Shown here: positions 16,896 through 25,785 of the stretch, piece after piece
Numbering within the stretch: the stretch's first letter is position 1
How the letters are laid out: every line of letters starts with the position of its first letter
Source: Gillisia xinjiangensis
Lineage (GTDB): Bacteria > Bacteroidota > Bacteroidia > Flavobacteriales > Flavobacteriaceae
Reading direction: 5' to 3'
Length of the DNA: 64,000 bases
Assembly: GCF_046298265.1 (NCBI RefSeq)
Contig: NZ_JBKAHK010000002.1
Span: 806,001-870,000 of the forward strand
Notes under the pieces: generated by a model
Seen by the model: the letters and a program-made list of their open reading frames with translations, nothing else
Told to the model about the DNA's origin: nothing
Databases searched by the model: none
Translations under genes and position numbers: made by a program

Positions 16896-18716
16896 ATGTC
16901 AGCACTAGGACAGGAAACGTTGGATCATGCGCATGATGATCATGGGCATCATCATAAACAAACCTTTATAACAAAATATATATTTAGTACAGATCATAAG
17001 ATGATTGCCAAGCAATACCTTATCACAGGTTTGTTAATGGGAATTGTTGGTATATTAATGTCGGTGCTTTTCCGTATGCAACTTGCATGGCCGGGAGAGT
17101 CCTTTGCCTTGTTTGAATTTTTTCTTGGAAAATGGGCTCCAGATGGGGTAATGTCTCCAGAAATCTATCTGGCTCTTGTTACCATTCACGGAACAATAAT
17201 GGTTTTCTTCGTGCTTACCGCAGGGCTTAGTGGTACTTTTAGTAACCTTTTAATTCCACTCCAAATTGGCGCAAGGGATATGGCATCTGGGTTTTTAAAT
17301 ATGATTTCATACTGGTTATTTTTTCTTTCCAGTGTTATCATGTTAAGTTCTTTATTTGTAGAAGCAGGGCCGGCATCTGCCGGTTGGACAATTTATCCTC
17401 CGCTTAGTGCATTGCCACAGGCGATTGGAGGTTCAGGTATGGGGATGACGCTTTGGCTTGTTTCAATGGCAATTTTTATTGCTTCTTCTTTGATGGGATC
17501 CTTAAATTATATAGTTACAACCATAAATTTGAGGACAAAAGGAATGTCTATGACAAGACTTCCACTTACCATATGGGCATTTTTTGTTACTGCAATTATT
17601 GGGGTGGTTTCCTTCCCGGTCTTGCTTGCAGCTGCCCTTTTACTTATAATGGACAGAAGTTTTGGAACATCCTTTTTCCTTAGTGATATTTTTTTACAGG
17701 GAGAAGTGTTAAGTCATCAGGGTGGTTCCCCGGTGCTATTTGAACATTTATTCTGGTTCCTGGGTCACCCGGAAGTTTATATTGTTATACTTCCCGCAAT
17801 GGGTCTTGTCTCAGAAATCTTGGCGACCAATGCCCGTAAACCTATTTTTGGATATCGTGCGATGATTGCTTCAATCCTTGCAATCGCATTTTTATCAACC
17901 ATCGTTTGGGGTCACCATATGTTTGTGTCTGGGATGAACCCATTTTTAGGATCTGTATTTACCTTTACCACATTGTTAATCGCGATCCCTTCGGCAGTGA
18001 AAGCTTTTAACTGGATTACTACCCTATGGAAAGGAAACCTCCAGCTTAATCCCGCGATGTTATTCTCTATTGGGTTTGTTTCCACATTTATTACCGGAGG
18101 TTTAACCGGTATTATTTTAGGAGATAGTACACTGGATATAAACGTGCACGATACTTATTTCGTAATTGCTCACTTTCACCTGGTAATGGGTATATCTGCA
18201 TTGTACGGATTGTTGGCCGGGGTTTATCATTGGTTCCCAAAAATGTTTGGTAGAATGATGAACAAAAACCTTGGTTATGTACATTTCTGGATTACGGCAA
18301 TTGGAGCGTACGGAGTGTTCTTCCCAATGCACTTTATTGGGTTGGCAGGATTACCAAGAAGATATTATACCAATACCGCATTTCCATATTTTGACGATCT
18401 TGCTGATACCAATGTTTTAATCACGGTTTTTGCCTTGATAACAGCAGCTATTCAGGTGGTTTTCCTTTATAACTTTTTTCATTCTATTTTCTTCGGAAAA
18501 AAAGCAACTCAAAATCCATGGAGAGCAAACTCTCTGGAATGGACTGCTCCGGTGGAACATATTCATGGAAACTGGCCTGGTGAAATTCCATCGGTTTACA
18601 GATGGCCCTATGACTATAGCAAAACCAATGAAAATGGGGAATATGTAATCGCTGGGCAGGATTTTATTCCGCAAAATGTGCCACTTCAGGAAGGTGAAGA
18701 GGAGATGAACCACTAA
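16896..18716 (+). CDS. coxA: Cytochrome c oxidase subunit I (A1-type haem-copper oxidase)
   Basis: A 606-residue catalytic subunit with twelve or more helices. It reduces oxygen to water and pumps protons. Ligands visible: His98 (TIHGT, haem a), GHPEVY 290-295 with CuB His291, Glu293 and the cross-link Tyr295, the CuB pair His340-His341 (WGHHMF), and HFH at 426-428 (haem a3 and haem a). The Glu in HPEV and Lys369 in the K-channel helix fit type A1. The first 21 residues are rich in His and Asp (HAHDDHGHHHK), an unusual soluble head. It is the last gene of the operon. Confidence 0.96.
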   Translation: MSALGQETLDHAHDDHGHHHKQTFITKYIFSTDHKMIAKQYLITGLLMGIVGILMSVLFRMQLAWPGESFALFEFFLGKWAPDGVMSPEIYLALVTIHGTIMVFFVLTAGLSGTFSNLLIPLQIGARDMASGFLNMISYWLFFLSSVIMLSSLFVEAGPASAGWTIYPPLSALPQAIGGSGMGMTLWLVSMAIFIASSLMGSLNYIVTTINLRTKGMSMTRLPLTIWAFFVTAIIGVVSFPVLLAAALLLIMDRSFGTSFFLSDIFLQGEVLSHQGGSPVLFEHLFWFLGHPEVYIVILPAMGLVSEILATNARKPIFGYRAMIASILAIAFLSTIVWGHHMFVSGMNPFLGSVFTFTTLLIAIPSAVKAFNWITTLWKGNLQLNPAMLFSIGFVSTFITGGLTGIILGDSTLDINVHDTYFVIAHFHLVMGISALYGLLAGVYHWFPKMFGRMMNKNLGYVHFWITAIGAYGVFFPMHFIGLAGLPRRYYTNTAFPYFDDLADTNVLITVFALITAAIQVVFLYNFFHSIFFGKKATQNPWRANSLEWTAPVEHIHGNWPGEIPSVYRWPYDYSKTNENGEYVIAGQDFIPQNVPLQEGEEEMNH

Positions 18717-18742
18717 CCGCATTTTATACTATATTTTAAGAG

Positions 18743-18783
18743 AGCCTTTTCTTCTGAAACATTCAGATGGAAAAGGCTTTTTT
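18743..18783 (+). terminator. Intrinsic terminator after coxA
   Basis: AGCCTTTTC (18743-18751) pairs with GAAAAGGCT (18770-18778) around an 18-base loop, with a run of T after it. It closes the 12-kb act-cox operon. Confidence 0.8.
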
Positions 18784-18787
18784 CTTT

Positions 18788-18795
18788 TATCTTTG
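18788..18795 (+). promoter_or_regulatory. -7 promoter element upstream of ruvB
   Basis: TATCTTTG matches TAnnTTTG exactly, just past the coxA terminator and about 90 bases before ruvB. No clean -33 TTTG lies at the expected spacing. Confidence 0.5.
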
Positions 18796-18883
18796 TTTGA
18801 GTCCGTTGGTTTTTGAAAGCCGGCAGAATAAATTTTCATGATTCCTTAGAATTTTGAAAACCCTTTAATAATGAACATGAAGT

Positions 18884-19906
18884 ATGAACGAAAACCTGGA
18901 TCCAACCGGAGAAAATTTCACCCCTGAAGAACTCGATATAGAAAGAGCTTTACGCCCGCTTAGTTTCGACGATTTTGCAGGACAGGATCAGGTGCTGGAA
19001 AATCTGAAGGTTTTTGTGAAAGCAGCAAACCTACGTGGAGAAGCTTTAGATCACACCTTGTTTCACGGCCCTCCCGGACTAGGTAAAACTACGCTGGCTT
19101 ACATTCTTGCCAACGAGTTGAATGTTGGAATTAAAGTCACCTCCGGTCCTGTAGTGGATAAACCAGGGGATCTTGCGGGGCTTCTTACCAATCTGGAAGA
19201 ACGGGATGTGCTTTTTATAGATGAAATTCACCGTTTAAGTCCAATTGTGGAAGAGTATCTCTATTCTGCGATGGAAGATTATAAAATAGATATCATGATC
19301 GAGTCCGGGCCTAATGCCCGCACCGTTCAAATCAATTTAAATCCTTTTACCCTTATAGGTGCCACAACCCGTTCAGGATTATTAACCGCTCCAATGCGGG
19401 CAAGGTTTGGTATTTCCAGCCGACTTTCATACTATACCACTGAATTGTTATCAGATATCGTTCAGCGAAGTTCTGATATCCTGAAAGTTCCCATTTCGCT
19501 AGATGCCGCGATAGAAATTGCCGGCAGAAGCAGGGGGACACCCAGAATTGCAAACGCATTATTACGCAGAGTTCGGGATTTTGCTCAAATTAAGGGAAAT
19601 GGGAAGATTGATATGGAGATTGCAAAATATGGTCTTAAAGCCCTGAATGTTGATGCCCATGGACTGGATGAAATGGATAATAAGATCCTCACCACGATTA
19701 TAGATAAATTCAAGGGAGGACCTGTAGGCCTTTCTACCCTTGCAACCGCGGTAAGTGAAAATGCAGAAACCATCGAGGAGGTATATGAGCCTTTCCTGAT
19801 CCAGCAGGGATTTATTTACCGAACACCGCGTGGCCGTGAAGTGACCGAAGCTGCCTATAAACATTTAGGCAGGGTTAAGGGCAATACCCAGAGCGGTTTG
19901 TTTTAA
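18884..19906 (+). CDS. ruvB: Holliday junction branch-migration ATPase RuvB
   Basis: A 340-residue AAA+ motor that, with RuvA, drives branch migration during recombinational repair. Walker A GPPGLGKTTL at 62-71, Walker B FIDEIHRL near 111-118, sensor and arginine-finger region GATTRSGLLTAP near 170-181. The C-terminal winged helix ends with the RTPRGREVT motif. Length and order are standard. In this genome ruvB is separated from ruvA by about 6 kb, with a P450, queG, a toxin-antitoxin pair and maeB between them. Confidence 0.96.
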   Translation: MNENLDPTGENFTPEELDIERALRPLSFDDFAGQDQVLENLKVFVKAANLRGEALDHTLFHGPPGLGKTTLAYILANELNVGIKVTSGPVVDKPGDLAGLLTNLEERDVLFIDEIHRLSPIVEEYLYSAMEDYKIDIMIESGPNARTVQINLNPFTLIGATTRSGLLTAPMRARFGISSRLSYYTTELLSDIVQRSSDILKVPISLDAAIEIAGRSRGTPRIANALLRRVRDFAQIKGNGKIDMEIAKYGLKALNVDAHGLDEMDNKILTTIIDKFKGGPVGLSTLATAVSENAETIEEVYEPFLIQQGFIYRTPRGREVTEAAYKHLGRVKGNTQSGLF

Positions 19907-19918
19907 ATTAACATGTTA

Positions 19919-19949
19919 AAACCTAACAGTTTCAAAAACCTGTAGGTTT
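19919..19949. repeat. Imperfect inverted repeat after ruvB
   Basis: AAACCTAACAG (19919-19929) and CTGTAGGTTT (19940-19949) can pair with a single bulged A. The shape resembles short AAACCTgacaggttt-type intergenic repeats of Flavobacteria (inference from memory). No T run follows, so a terminator is less likely. Confidence 0.4.
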
Positions 19950-19996
19950 AGGCGCAATATCAGATGATTTACTTCTGATGTAAACGACAAAATGTA

Positions 19997-21328
19997 ATGG
20001 CAAATAAAAATATTCCTTCGGTTTCTATGTTTCGGTTTTTTGCGAATTCCGTCAATATTCTGAAAAACCCATTACCCTTTCACCACGATAATTTCGAGAA
20101 ACTAGGGGATACTTTTCAATTAAATATTGGACCCGGGAAATCTGTTATTTTTTCCCGTGATGCCGGATTTGCACAATATGCGCTTCAGAAAAATCAAAAG
20201 AATTATAAAAAGTCCACTATTCAAACTGTTGACCTTGCGAAATACGTTGGAAAAGGATTGTTGACCTCAGAAGGTGAACACTGGCGGAAACAGCGTAAAC
20301 TTATTCAACCCGCTTTTCATAAAAAGCAATTAATCCAGTTATTGGATACTATTCAGGCAGCGATCCTTACCGAACTCGGGAAAATTGAAACTGGTAGCCC
20401 AATGGATATTTTCCCCGTTTTTAACGATCTTGCTTTTCAAACCGTTGTGAAATCTCTTTTCAGCAGCGCAGTGGGAGAAAAGGAGATTTCCCGCCTTCAG
20501 TATATTACCGAAGCTGGACAAAAAATGCTGGTAAAAGAACTGCGTCAACCTTATTTTGGCTGGTGGTTTAAGCTTGGCGGAAGCATAAAACATCACGTAG
20601 GATTGACTCAGGAAGCCAGGGAAATTTTAAAAACACTGGTTGCAAAGCGAAAAAATAGCGGAGTGAGGGAAGAGGACCTTCTGGATATGCTTTTGGATGC
20701 CAGGTATGAAGATGGAAGTGCGATGGAAGAAGAGCAGCTTATAGATGAAATTCTTATCCTCTTTACAGCCGGACACGAAACAACCTCAAATGCCTTAACT
20801 TTTACTGCGGAACTTCTGGCCAGAGATCCTGATGCTCAGGATAAAATTGCAGAGGAAGTCGCAAAGGCATCTCAGGAAACCACCGGTTTATTTGAATTTA
20901 TTCAGGCCTGTCCGTACACAAAAAACGTTATTGAAGAAGCTTTGCGTCTTTATCCGCCGGCTTATTTTATAGACAGGGTGAATTTAGAAGACGATGAATT
21001 TAATGGAATGTTTATCCCAAAAGGTTCCAATTTGTTATTTTCCATGCACGAGATCCATAGGCATGCCGATTTGTGGGAGGATCCGGATCGTTTTATGCCG
21101 GAGCGTTTTGCAGAAGGTAATGCACAAAAACATTCTGCATATTATTTTCCATTTGGCGCCGGTCCCAGGATGTGTATTGGGAATAATTTCGCGATGTACG
21201 AGATGATTCTTGCAATTGCTGCATTGATAAAAAAATATAAAATTACTTCAGAAAAAAAAGAAATTGAGATTCATCCATTGATCACACTAAAGCCAAAAAA
21301 TGCTATTTTGGAATTTAAACTCAAATAG
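19997..21328 (+). CDS. Cytochrome P450
   Basis: A 443-residue soluble P450 monooxygenase. Diagnostic motifs are all present: C-helix WRKQR (96-100), I-helix oxygen-binding AGHETT (258-263), K-helix ExxR at E314-R317 (EALR), a PERF-type PERFAEG, and the haem loop FGAGPRMCIG with Cys393 as thiolate ligand. It has no N-terminal membrane anchor and no fused reductase, so it must rely on separate ferredoxin or flavodoxin partners, none of which is nearby. Substrate cannot be predicted. The motifs look closer to the CYP102/CYP4-like fatty-acid hydroxylase branch than to typical small bacterial P450s (inference). It lies 90 bases after ruvB and 3 bases before queG. Confidence 0.93.
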   Translation: MANKNIPSVSMFRFFANSVNILKNPLPFHHDNFEKLGDTFQLNIGPGKSVIFSRDAGFAQYALQKNQKNYKKSTIQTVDLAKYVGKGLLTSEGEHWRKQRKLIQPAFHKKQLIQLLDTIQAAILTELGKIETGSPMDIFPVFNDLAFQTVVKSLFSSAVGEKEISRLQYITEAGQKMLVKELRQPYFGWWFKLGGSIKHHVGLTQEAREILKTLVAKRKNSGVREEDLLDMLLDARYEDGSAMEEEQLIDEILILFTAGHETTSNALTFTAELLARDPDAQDKIAEEVAKASQETTGLFEFIQACPYTKNVIEEALRLYPPAYFIDRVNLEDDEFNGMFIPKGSNLLFSMHEIHRHADLWEDPDRFMPERFAEGNAQKHSAYYFPFGAGPRMCIGNNFAMYEMILAIAALIKKYKITSEKKEIEIHPLITLKPKNAILEFKLK

Positions 21329-21331
21329 ATT

Positions 21332-22258
21332 TTGTTTGACAATCCTTCAAGATATGCGCAAATCATTAAAGCCGAGGCCAAACGCCTGGGTTTTATGTCT
21401 TGTGGAATATCCCGGGCCGGATTCCTTGAAGAAGAAGCTCCCAGACTGGAAAATTGGTTGGCCAAAAATATGCACGGCGAAATGCAGTATATGGAAAACC
21501 ATTTTGATAAGCGCCTGGATCCCACAAAACTAGTTGAAGGCTCAAAAAGCGTTATTTCGCTGTTGCTGAATTATTTTCCCCAAGAAACTCAAAGAGAAGA
21601 TTCCTATAAAATAAGCAAATACGCCTACGGCACCGATTATCATTTTGTGATAAAAGACAAACTGAAAGAGTTATTGCAATTCATGAAAAATGAAATCGGG
21701 GATATAGATGGTCGCGCATTTGTAGACTCTGCTCCGGTTTTAGACAAAGCCTGGGCCGCAAAAAGCGGCTTGGGCTGGATTGGCAAAAATTCCAACTTAC
21801 TTACCAAACAAGTAGGTTCATTTTATTTTATCGCTGAATTGATCGTGGATCTGGAGCTTGAAACTGATTCTGCGGTGACAGATCACTGTGGAAATTGTAC
21901 AGCATGCATCGATGCCTGTCCTACCCAGGCTATTGTAGAGCCTTATAAAGTTGATGGCAGTAAATGCATTTCGTATTTCACTATTGAACTCAAAGAAGAA
22001 TTGCCAGGTTCTTTAAAAGGCCAATTTGATGACTGGATGTTTGGATGTGATATCTGTCAGGATGTGTGTCCCTGGAATAAATTTTCAAAACCGCATAACG
22101 AGCCTTTGTTCAATCCACATCCGGAATTGTTGGAAATAGATAAAAAAGCATGGCAAGAACTTACCAAAGAAACCTTTGATGAGATCTTTCAGAAATCGGC
22201 GGTAAAGAGAACAAAATTTGAGGGTTTAAAGAGAAATCTTCGCTTTTTGGAGGAATGA
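21332..22258 (+). CDS. queG: Epoxyqueuosine reductase QueG
   Basis: A 308-residue cobalamin-dependent iron-sulfur enzyme that makes queuosine in the tRNA wobble position from epoxyqueuosine. Seen: FVDSAPVLDKAWAAKSGLGWIGKN in the N-terminal half, the first 4Fe-4S motif CGNCTACIDACP, then CISYFTIE and the second motif CDICQDVCPWN. The only start in the right place is TTG at 21332, three bases past the P450 stop; the next ATG would remove about 20 conserved residues. The last 50 codons are duplicated at 23153-23305. Confidence 0.94.
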   Translation: MFDNPSRYAQIIKAEAKRLGFMSCGISRAGFLEEEAPRLENWLAKNMHGEMQYMENHFDKRLDPTKLVEGSKSVISLLLNYFPQETQREDSYKISKYAYGTDYHFVIKDKLKELLQFMKNEIGDIDGRAFVDSAPVLDKAWAAKSGLGWIGKNSNLLTKQVGSFYFIAELIVDLELETDSAVTDHCGNCTACIDACPTQAIVEPYKVDGSKCISYFTIELKEELPGSLKGQFDDWMFGCDICQDVCPWNKFSKPHNEPLFNPHPELLEIDKKAWQELTKETFDEIFQKSAVKRTKFEGLKRNLRFLEE

Positions 22259-22281
22259 CGTGAATCTTTGATTTTTTTTTA

Positions 22282-22320
22282 GCCGGAGTGAAAAAAATAA
22301 AGAAAAGGAATTTTTCCGGC
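22282..22320. repeat. Inverted repeat between queG and the antitoxin gene
   Basis: GCCGGA (22282-22287) pairs with TCCGGC (22315-22320); adjoining A and T runs extend the pairing. It may act as a terminator for queG although no T run follows, or mark the edge of the inserted module. Confidence 0.4.
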
Positions 22321-22353
22321 GGTGGAATTACAAGCAAAAAAACGAAAAAGACA

Positions 22354-22384
22354 TTTAAAGTTACGTGAATAAATAATATATTTG
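22354..22384 (+). promoter_or_regulatory. Promoter for the toxin-antitoxin pair
   Basis: TATATTTG (22377-22384) matches TAnnTTTG, with TTTA at 22354-22357 placed 19 bases upstream. Transcription would start near 22391, about 12 bases before ATG 22403. The module therefore brings its own promoter. Confidence 0.65.
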
Positions 22385-22402
22385 TACGTAAAATTAAATA
22401 CG

Positions 22403-22648
22403 ATGGATAAAAAACTCACATTAAGCTTAAATGAAAAAATTATTGAAAGGGCAAAACATTATGCGAAATCGAATAATGTAAGTTTATCCAAACTAATAGA
22501 ATCGTATTTAAGCACTTTGACAAAAAGGGAAAAAAAAGAACCAGAAATTACACCACTGGTAGAAAGCCTTAGCGGAGTGATTTCCATAGAGGATGATTTT
22601 GATGTTAAAGATTCGTATACTCAATATCTAATGGAGAAATATAAATGA
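22403..22648 (+). CDS. DUF6364-type antitoxin (ribbon-helix-helix-like)
   Basis: An 81-residue protein, MDKKLTLSLNEKIIERAKHYAK then SLSKLIESYL, the pattern of a short beta strand and two helices as in ribbon-helix-helix antitoxins that bind their own promoter. The C-terminal half (about 40-81) is acidic and would wrap the toxin. An earlier start at 22382 would lie inside the promoter element, so ATG 22403 is preferred. It is followed after 84 bases by a PIN-domain toxin. Family assignment rests on motif likeness and on the partner. Confidence 0.75.
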   Translation: MDKKLTLSLNEKIIERAKHYAKSNNVSLSKLIESYLSTLTKREKKEPEITPLVESLSGVISIEDDFDVKDSYTQYLMEKYK

Positions 22649-22732
22649 AACATCCATGAGAATAAAATTTCTCATACATAAATATGATTATATGGATGTT
22701 ATATATAACCGCAAAAACAATATTATAAACAG

Positions 22733-23146
22733 ATGAAACGGATATTGATTGATACAAACATTGTGATAGATTTACTTTCAAAAAGAAAGGATTTTTATGA
22801 TGATGCGGCCGATTTATTTTCTCAAGCTGATAGAAAAGAACTAAGCCTGAAAATTTCATCATTAACTTTTGCAAATACCAATTATATCCTTTCAAAATTA
22901 AAATCAGCGAAAGAAGCGAGAGAGATATTAAGAAAATTCAAGGTACTCGTTGAGATATTGAGTTTAGATAATAAAATAACAGAACTTGCATTGAGCGATG
23001 AAAGTTTTCATGATTTTGAGGACGGGTTACAATACTATTCGGCAATCGAAAATGAAGTTGACATTATTATTACAAGAAACAAAAAGGATTTTAAAAATTC
23101 GAAATTACCAGTTTTAACAGCAAAGGAATATTTAGCTATCAAATAA
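22733..23146 (+). CDS. PIN-domain ribonuclease toxin (VapC-like)
   Basis: A 137-residue PIN-fold protein. The opening RILIDTNIVIDLLSK contains the first catalytic Asp (D7). The acidic cluster DFEDGLQ and the later TRNKKDF supply further metal-binding positions, but the second conserved acidic residue of classical VapC is not evident near SSLTFANTNYIL, as in a Bacteroidota PIN subfamily I recall. Such toxins cut tRNA or rRNA and are held by the partner antitoxin. The pair lies between queG and a second truncated queG 3' end, which points to acquisition by recombination. Overall base composition is more AT-rich than its neighbours. Confidence 0.8.
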   Translation: MKRILIDTNIVIDLLSKRKDFYDDAADLFSQADRKELSLKISSLTFANTNYILSKLKSAKEAREILRKFKVLVEILSLDNKITELALSDESFHDFEDGLQYYSAIENEVDIIITRNKKDFKNSKLPVLTAKEYLAIK

Positions 23147-23152
23147 TGCCAG

Positions 23153-23305
23153 TTTAGCAACGCATTCCCGGAATTGATGGAAATGGATAAAAAGGACTGG
23201 CAGGAGCTTACCAAAGAGACATTTGATGAGATTTTCAGGAAATCGGCGGTAAAGAGAACAAAATCCGAGGGATTAAAAAGGAATATTGAGTTTCTTGGAA
23301 CATAG
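23153..23305 (+). pseudogene. Truncated second copy of the queG 3' end
   Basis: This stretch reads in frame for 50 codons to a TAG stop and closely matches the end of queG at about 22100-22258. Shared blocks include DKK-WQELTKETFDEIF, KSAVKRTK and EGLKRN, with differences at scattered positions and at the last residues (FLGT against FLEE). It has no start, no promoter and no upstream part of the gene. It is best read as the remnant of the original queG tail, displaced when the toxin-antitoxin module arrived with a replacement tail, or the reverse. Confidence 0.85.
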
Positions 23306-23386
23306 ATCTCATAAATCCAATACATTTTTCCTCCATTTTTGTTTATGATTTTCAAAAAATTAAGTTCCTGTGCACTGCGAGAATCT

Positions 23387-23394
23387 TATCTTTG
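23387..23394 (+). promoter_or_regulatory. -7 promoter element for maeB
   Basis: TATCTTTG matches TAnnTTTG exactly and lies 22 bases before the preferred maeB start. The -33 position has only a weak match. Confidence 0.55.
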
Positions 23395-23416
23395 TTGCTT
23401 AGCCAAAATAAGTATC

Positions 23417-25708
23417 ATGAGTAATGAAAGTAAAAGAAGAGAAGCCCTGGTGTATCACGCTAAACCAAAACCGGGGAAAATAGAAGTTGTACCTACCAAA
23501 AAATATGCAACCCAACGGGATTTATCCCTGGCTTATTCCCCCGGAGTTGCAATTCCATGTCTGGAGATAGAAAAAGATAAAGAGAACGTTTATAAATATA
23601 CGGCAAAGGGAAATTTGGTAGCTGTTATTTCCAATGGTACAGCCGTTTTGGGACTGGGTGATATTGGGCCGCTGGCTTCAAAACCGGTGATGGAAGGGAA
23701 GGGATTATTGTTCAAGATCTTTGCAGATATTGATGTGTTTGATATCGAGGTGGACACCAAGGATATAGATGCTTTTATAGCTACTGTGAAAAATATAGCT
23801 CCAACTTTTGGAGGAATTAATCTGGAAGATATAAAAGCTCCGGAGGCATTTGAAATCGAGCGTCGTTTAAAGGAGGAGCTTGATATTCCTGTAATGCATG
23901 ATGATCAGCACGGAACTGCTATAATTTCTGCTGCGGCCTTATTAAATGCACTTGAAATTGCTAAGAAAAAGATTGAAAAAGTAAAGATCGTTATAAGTGG
24001 TGCGGGTGCAGCCGCAATCTCATGCACTAAATTATATAAGGCTTTTGGCGCCAAAACAGAGAATATTGTAATGTTGGATAGTAAAGGTGTAATCCGTTCA
24101 GACCGGCCAAACCTTTCCCTGGAAAAACTGGAATTTGCTACCGACAGAAAAATAGACACTTTGGAAGAAGCAATGGTGGATGCCGATGTGTTTTTAGGAC
24201 TTTCCATAGCTGACATCGTTACCCCTGAAATGCTTGTAAGTATGGCCAAAAGGCCTATTGTTTTTGCAATGGCCAATCCAGATCCTGAGATTGATTACAA
24301 CCTGGCAATTTCTACCAGAAAGGATATAATTATGGCTACCGGGAGAAGTGATCATCCTAACCAGGTTAACAATGTGCTGGGTTTTCCGTATATATTCAGA
24401 GGAGCTTTAGATGTTAGGGCAACAAAGATCAATGAAGAGATGAAGATGGCTGCCGTTAAAGCCCTGGCTTCTTTGGCAAAGGAACATGTTCCGGAACAGG
24501 TAAATATCGCGTACGGTGAAACCAAACTTAATTATGGGCCAGAATATATTATTCCCAAGCCTTTTGATCCAAGGTTGATATCTACAGTTCCTCCCGCGGT
24601 GGCAAAAGCTGCTATGGAAAGTGGGGTTGCCAGGATACAGATAACAGACTGGGATCGATATGAAGAGGAATTGATGGAAAGAATGGGGAATGATAATAAA
24701 ATTTCCCGACTTCTAATGAACAGGGCAAAAATGAGCCCAAAACGTATTGTTTTTGCTGAAGCAGATCATTTGGATGTGTTAAAAGCTGCACAGATAGTTC
24801 AGGAAGAAGGTATAGGAGTACCAATATTACTGGGAAGAAGGGATGTGATCATGGAATTGATGCAGGAAATTGATTTTGATCCTGAACATGTCACTATAAT
24901 AGATCCCAAATCGGATGAAGAGAAAATAAAACGCGATGCCTACGCAGAAGTTTACTGGCTTTCCAGAAACCGGAAAGGGGTCACTAAATTCGATGCGGAA
25001 AAATTGATGCGCGAGCGAAATTATTTTGCTGCAATGATGGTTAATGAAGGGGATGCAGACGCTTTATTATCCGGGTACTCAAGGGCGTACCCAAGTGTGG
25101 TGAAGCCAATGCTGGAGCTTATTGGGATGGCAAAAGGAATAGACCGGGTTGCGGCAACAAACCTGATGAATACTTCCCGGGGGCCATTATTTATTAGTGA
25201 TACTTCCATAAATATAGATCCTTCTGCAACAGATCTTGCAAAAATTGCGGTAATGACTGCTAAAACCGTGAGATTATTTGGGATGGAACCGGTAATAGGA
25301 ATGATCTCCTATGCCAACTTTGGCTCTTCAAAAAATGAAAGAGCACGCAAAGTTAAAGAAGCTGTAGCAATTTTGCATAGATCGCATCCGGAGTTGATCG
25401 TTGATGGAGAACTTCAAATTGATTTTGCGCTGAATAAGGAGATGCTTCAAACAAAATTCCCTTTTTCCAAACTCGTGGGTAAAAAGGTGAACACGCTTAT
25501 TTATCCAAATCTTGAAGCTGCCAACGGAACTTATAAATTAATTAAGGAACTCAACAAATCAGACTCTATCGGTCCAATCATGATGGGAATGAAGAAGCCT
25601 GTTCATATACTTCAATTGGGGGCAAGTGTAGAGGAGATGGTTAATATGGCTGCAGTTGCAGTTGTAGATGCCCAGGAAAAGGAAAAACGTGCCACGCCGG
25701 AAAAATAA
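23417..25708 (+). CDS. maeB: NADP-dependent malic enzyme with phosphotransacetylase-like domain
   Basis: A 763-residue two-part enzyme. The N-terminal malic-enzyme half (about 1-420) decarboxylates malate to pyruvate with NADPH formation; it shows LAYSPGVAIPC, GDIGPLASKPVMEGK, the metal and substrate loop HDDQHGTA (about 160) and the nucleotide fold VVISGAGAAAI-like KIVISGAGAAAIS. The C-terminal half (about 435-763; RIVFAEADHLDVLKAAQIV) resembles phosphotransacetylase but usually serves regulation rather than catalysis. A longer frame from 23339 would include the promoter, so ATG 23417 (MSNESKRREAL) is preferred, matching the usual length near 760. Confidence 0.93.
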   Translation: MSNESKRREALVYHAKPKPGKIEVVPTKKYATQRDLSLAYSPGVAIPCLEIEKDKENVYKYTAKGNLVAVISNGTAVLGLGDIGPLASKPVMEGKGLLFKIFADIDVFDIEVDTKDIDAFIATVKNIAPTFGGINLEDIKAPEAFEIERRLKEELDIPVMHDDQHGTAIISAAALLNALEIAKKKIEKVKIVISGAGAAAISCTKLYKAFGAKTENIVMLDSKGVIRSDRPNLSLEKLEFATDRKIDTLEEAMVDADVFLGLSIADIVTPEMLVSMAKRPIVFAMANPDPEIDYNLAISTRKDIIMATGRSDHPNQVNNVLGFPYIFRGALDVRATKINEEMKMAAVKALASLAKEHVPEQVNIAYGETKLNYGPEYIIPKPFDPRLISTVPPAVAKAAMESGVARIQITDWDRYEEELMERMGNDNKISRLLMNRAKMSPKRIVFAEADHLDVLKAAQIVQEEGIGVPILLGRRDVIMELMQEIDFDPEHVTIIDPKSDEEKIKRDAYAEVYWLSRNRKGVTKFDAEKLMRERNYFAAMMVNEGDADALLSGYSRAYPSVVKPMLELIGMAKGIDRVAATNLMNTSRGPLFISDTSINIDPSATDLAKIAVMTAKTVRLFGMEPVIGMISYANFGSSKNERARKVKEAVAILHRSHPELIVDGELQIDFALNKEMLQTKFPFSKLVGKKVNTLIYPNLEAANGTYKLIKELNKSDSIGPIMMGMKKPVHILQLGASVEEMVNMAAVAVVDAQEKEKRATPEK

Positions 25709-25733
25709 GATTTGATGGAAAGCAGGAATATTA

Positions 25734-25763
25734 TTGGGTCTTTGGTTAATTTTACTACATTTG
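25734..25763 (+). promoter_or_regulatory. Promoter for ruvA (and probably sprA)
   Basis: TTG (25734-25736) and TACATTTG (25756-25763) are spaced by 19 bases, the Bacteroidota consensus. ruvA begins 22 bases downstream. Confidence 0.65.
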
Positions 25764-25785
25764 AAATCAACCAGTCAATTAATCT

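Noticed and set aside
22382..22402. Earlier start for the antitoxin
   Set aside because: It would overlap the -7 element at 22377-22384, so the transcript cannot contain it.
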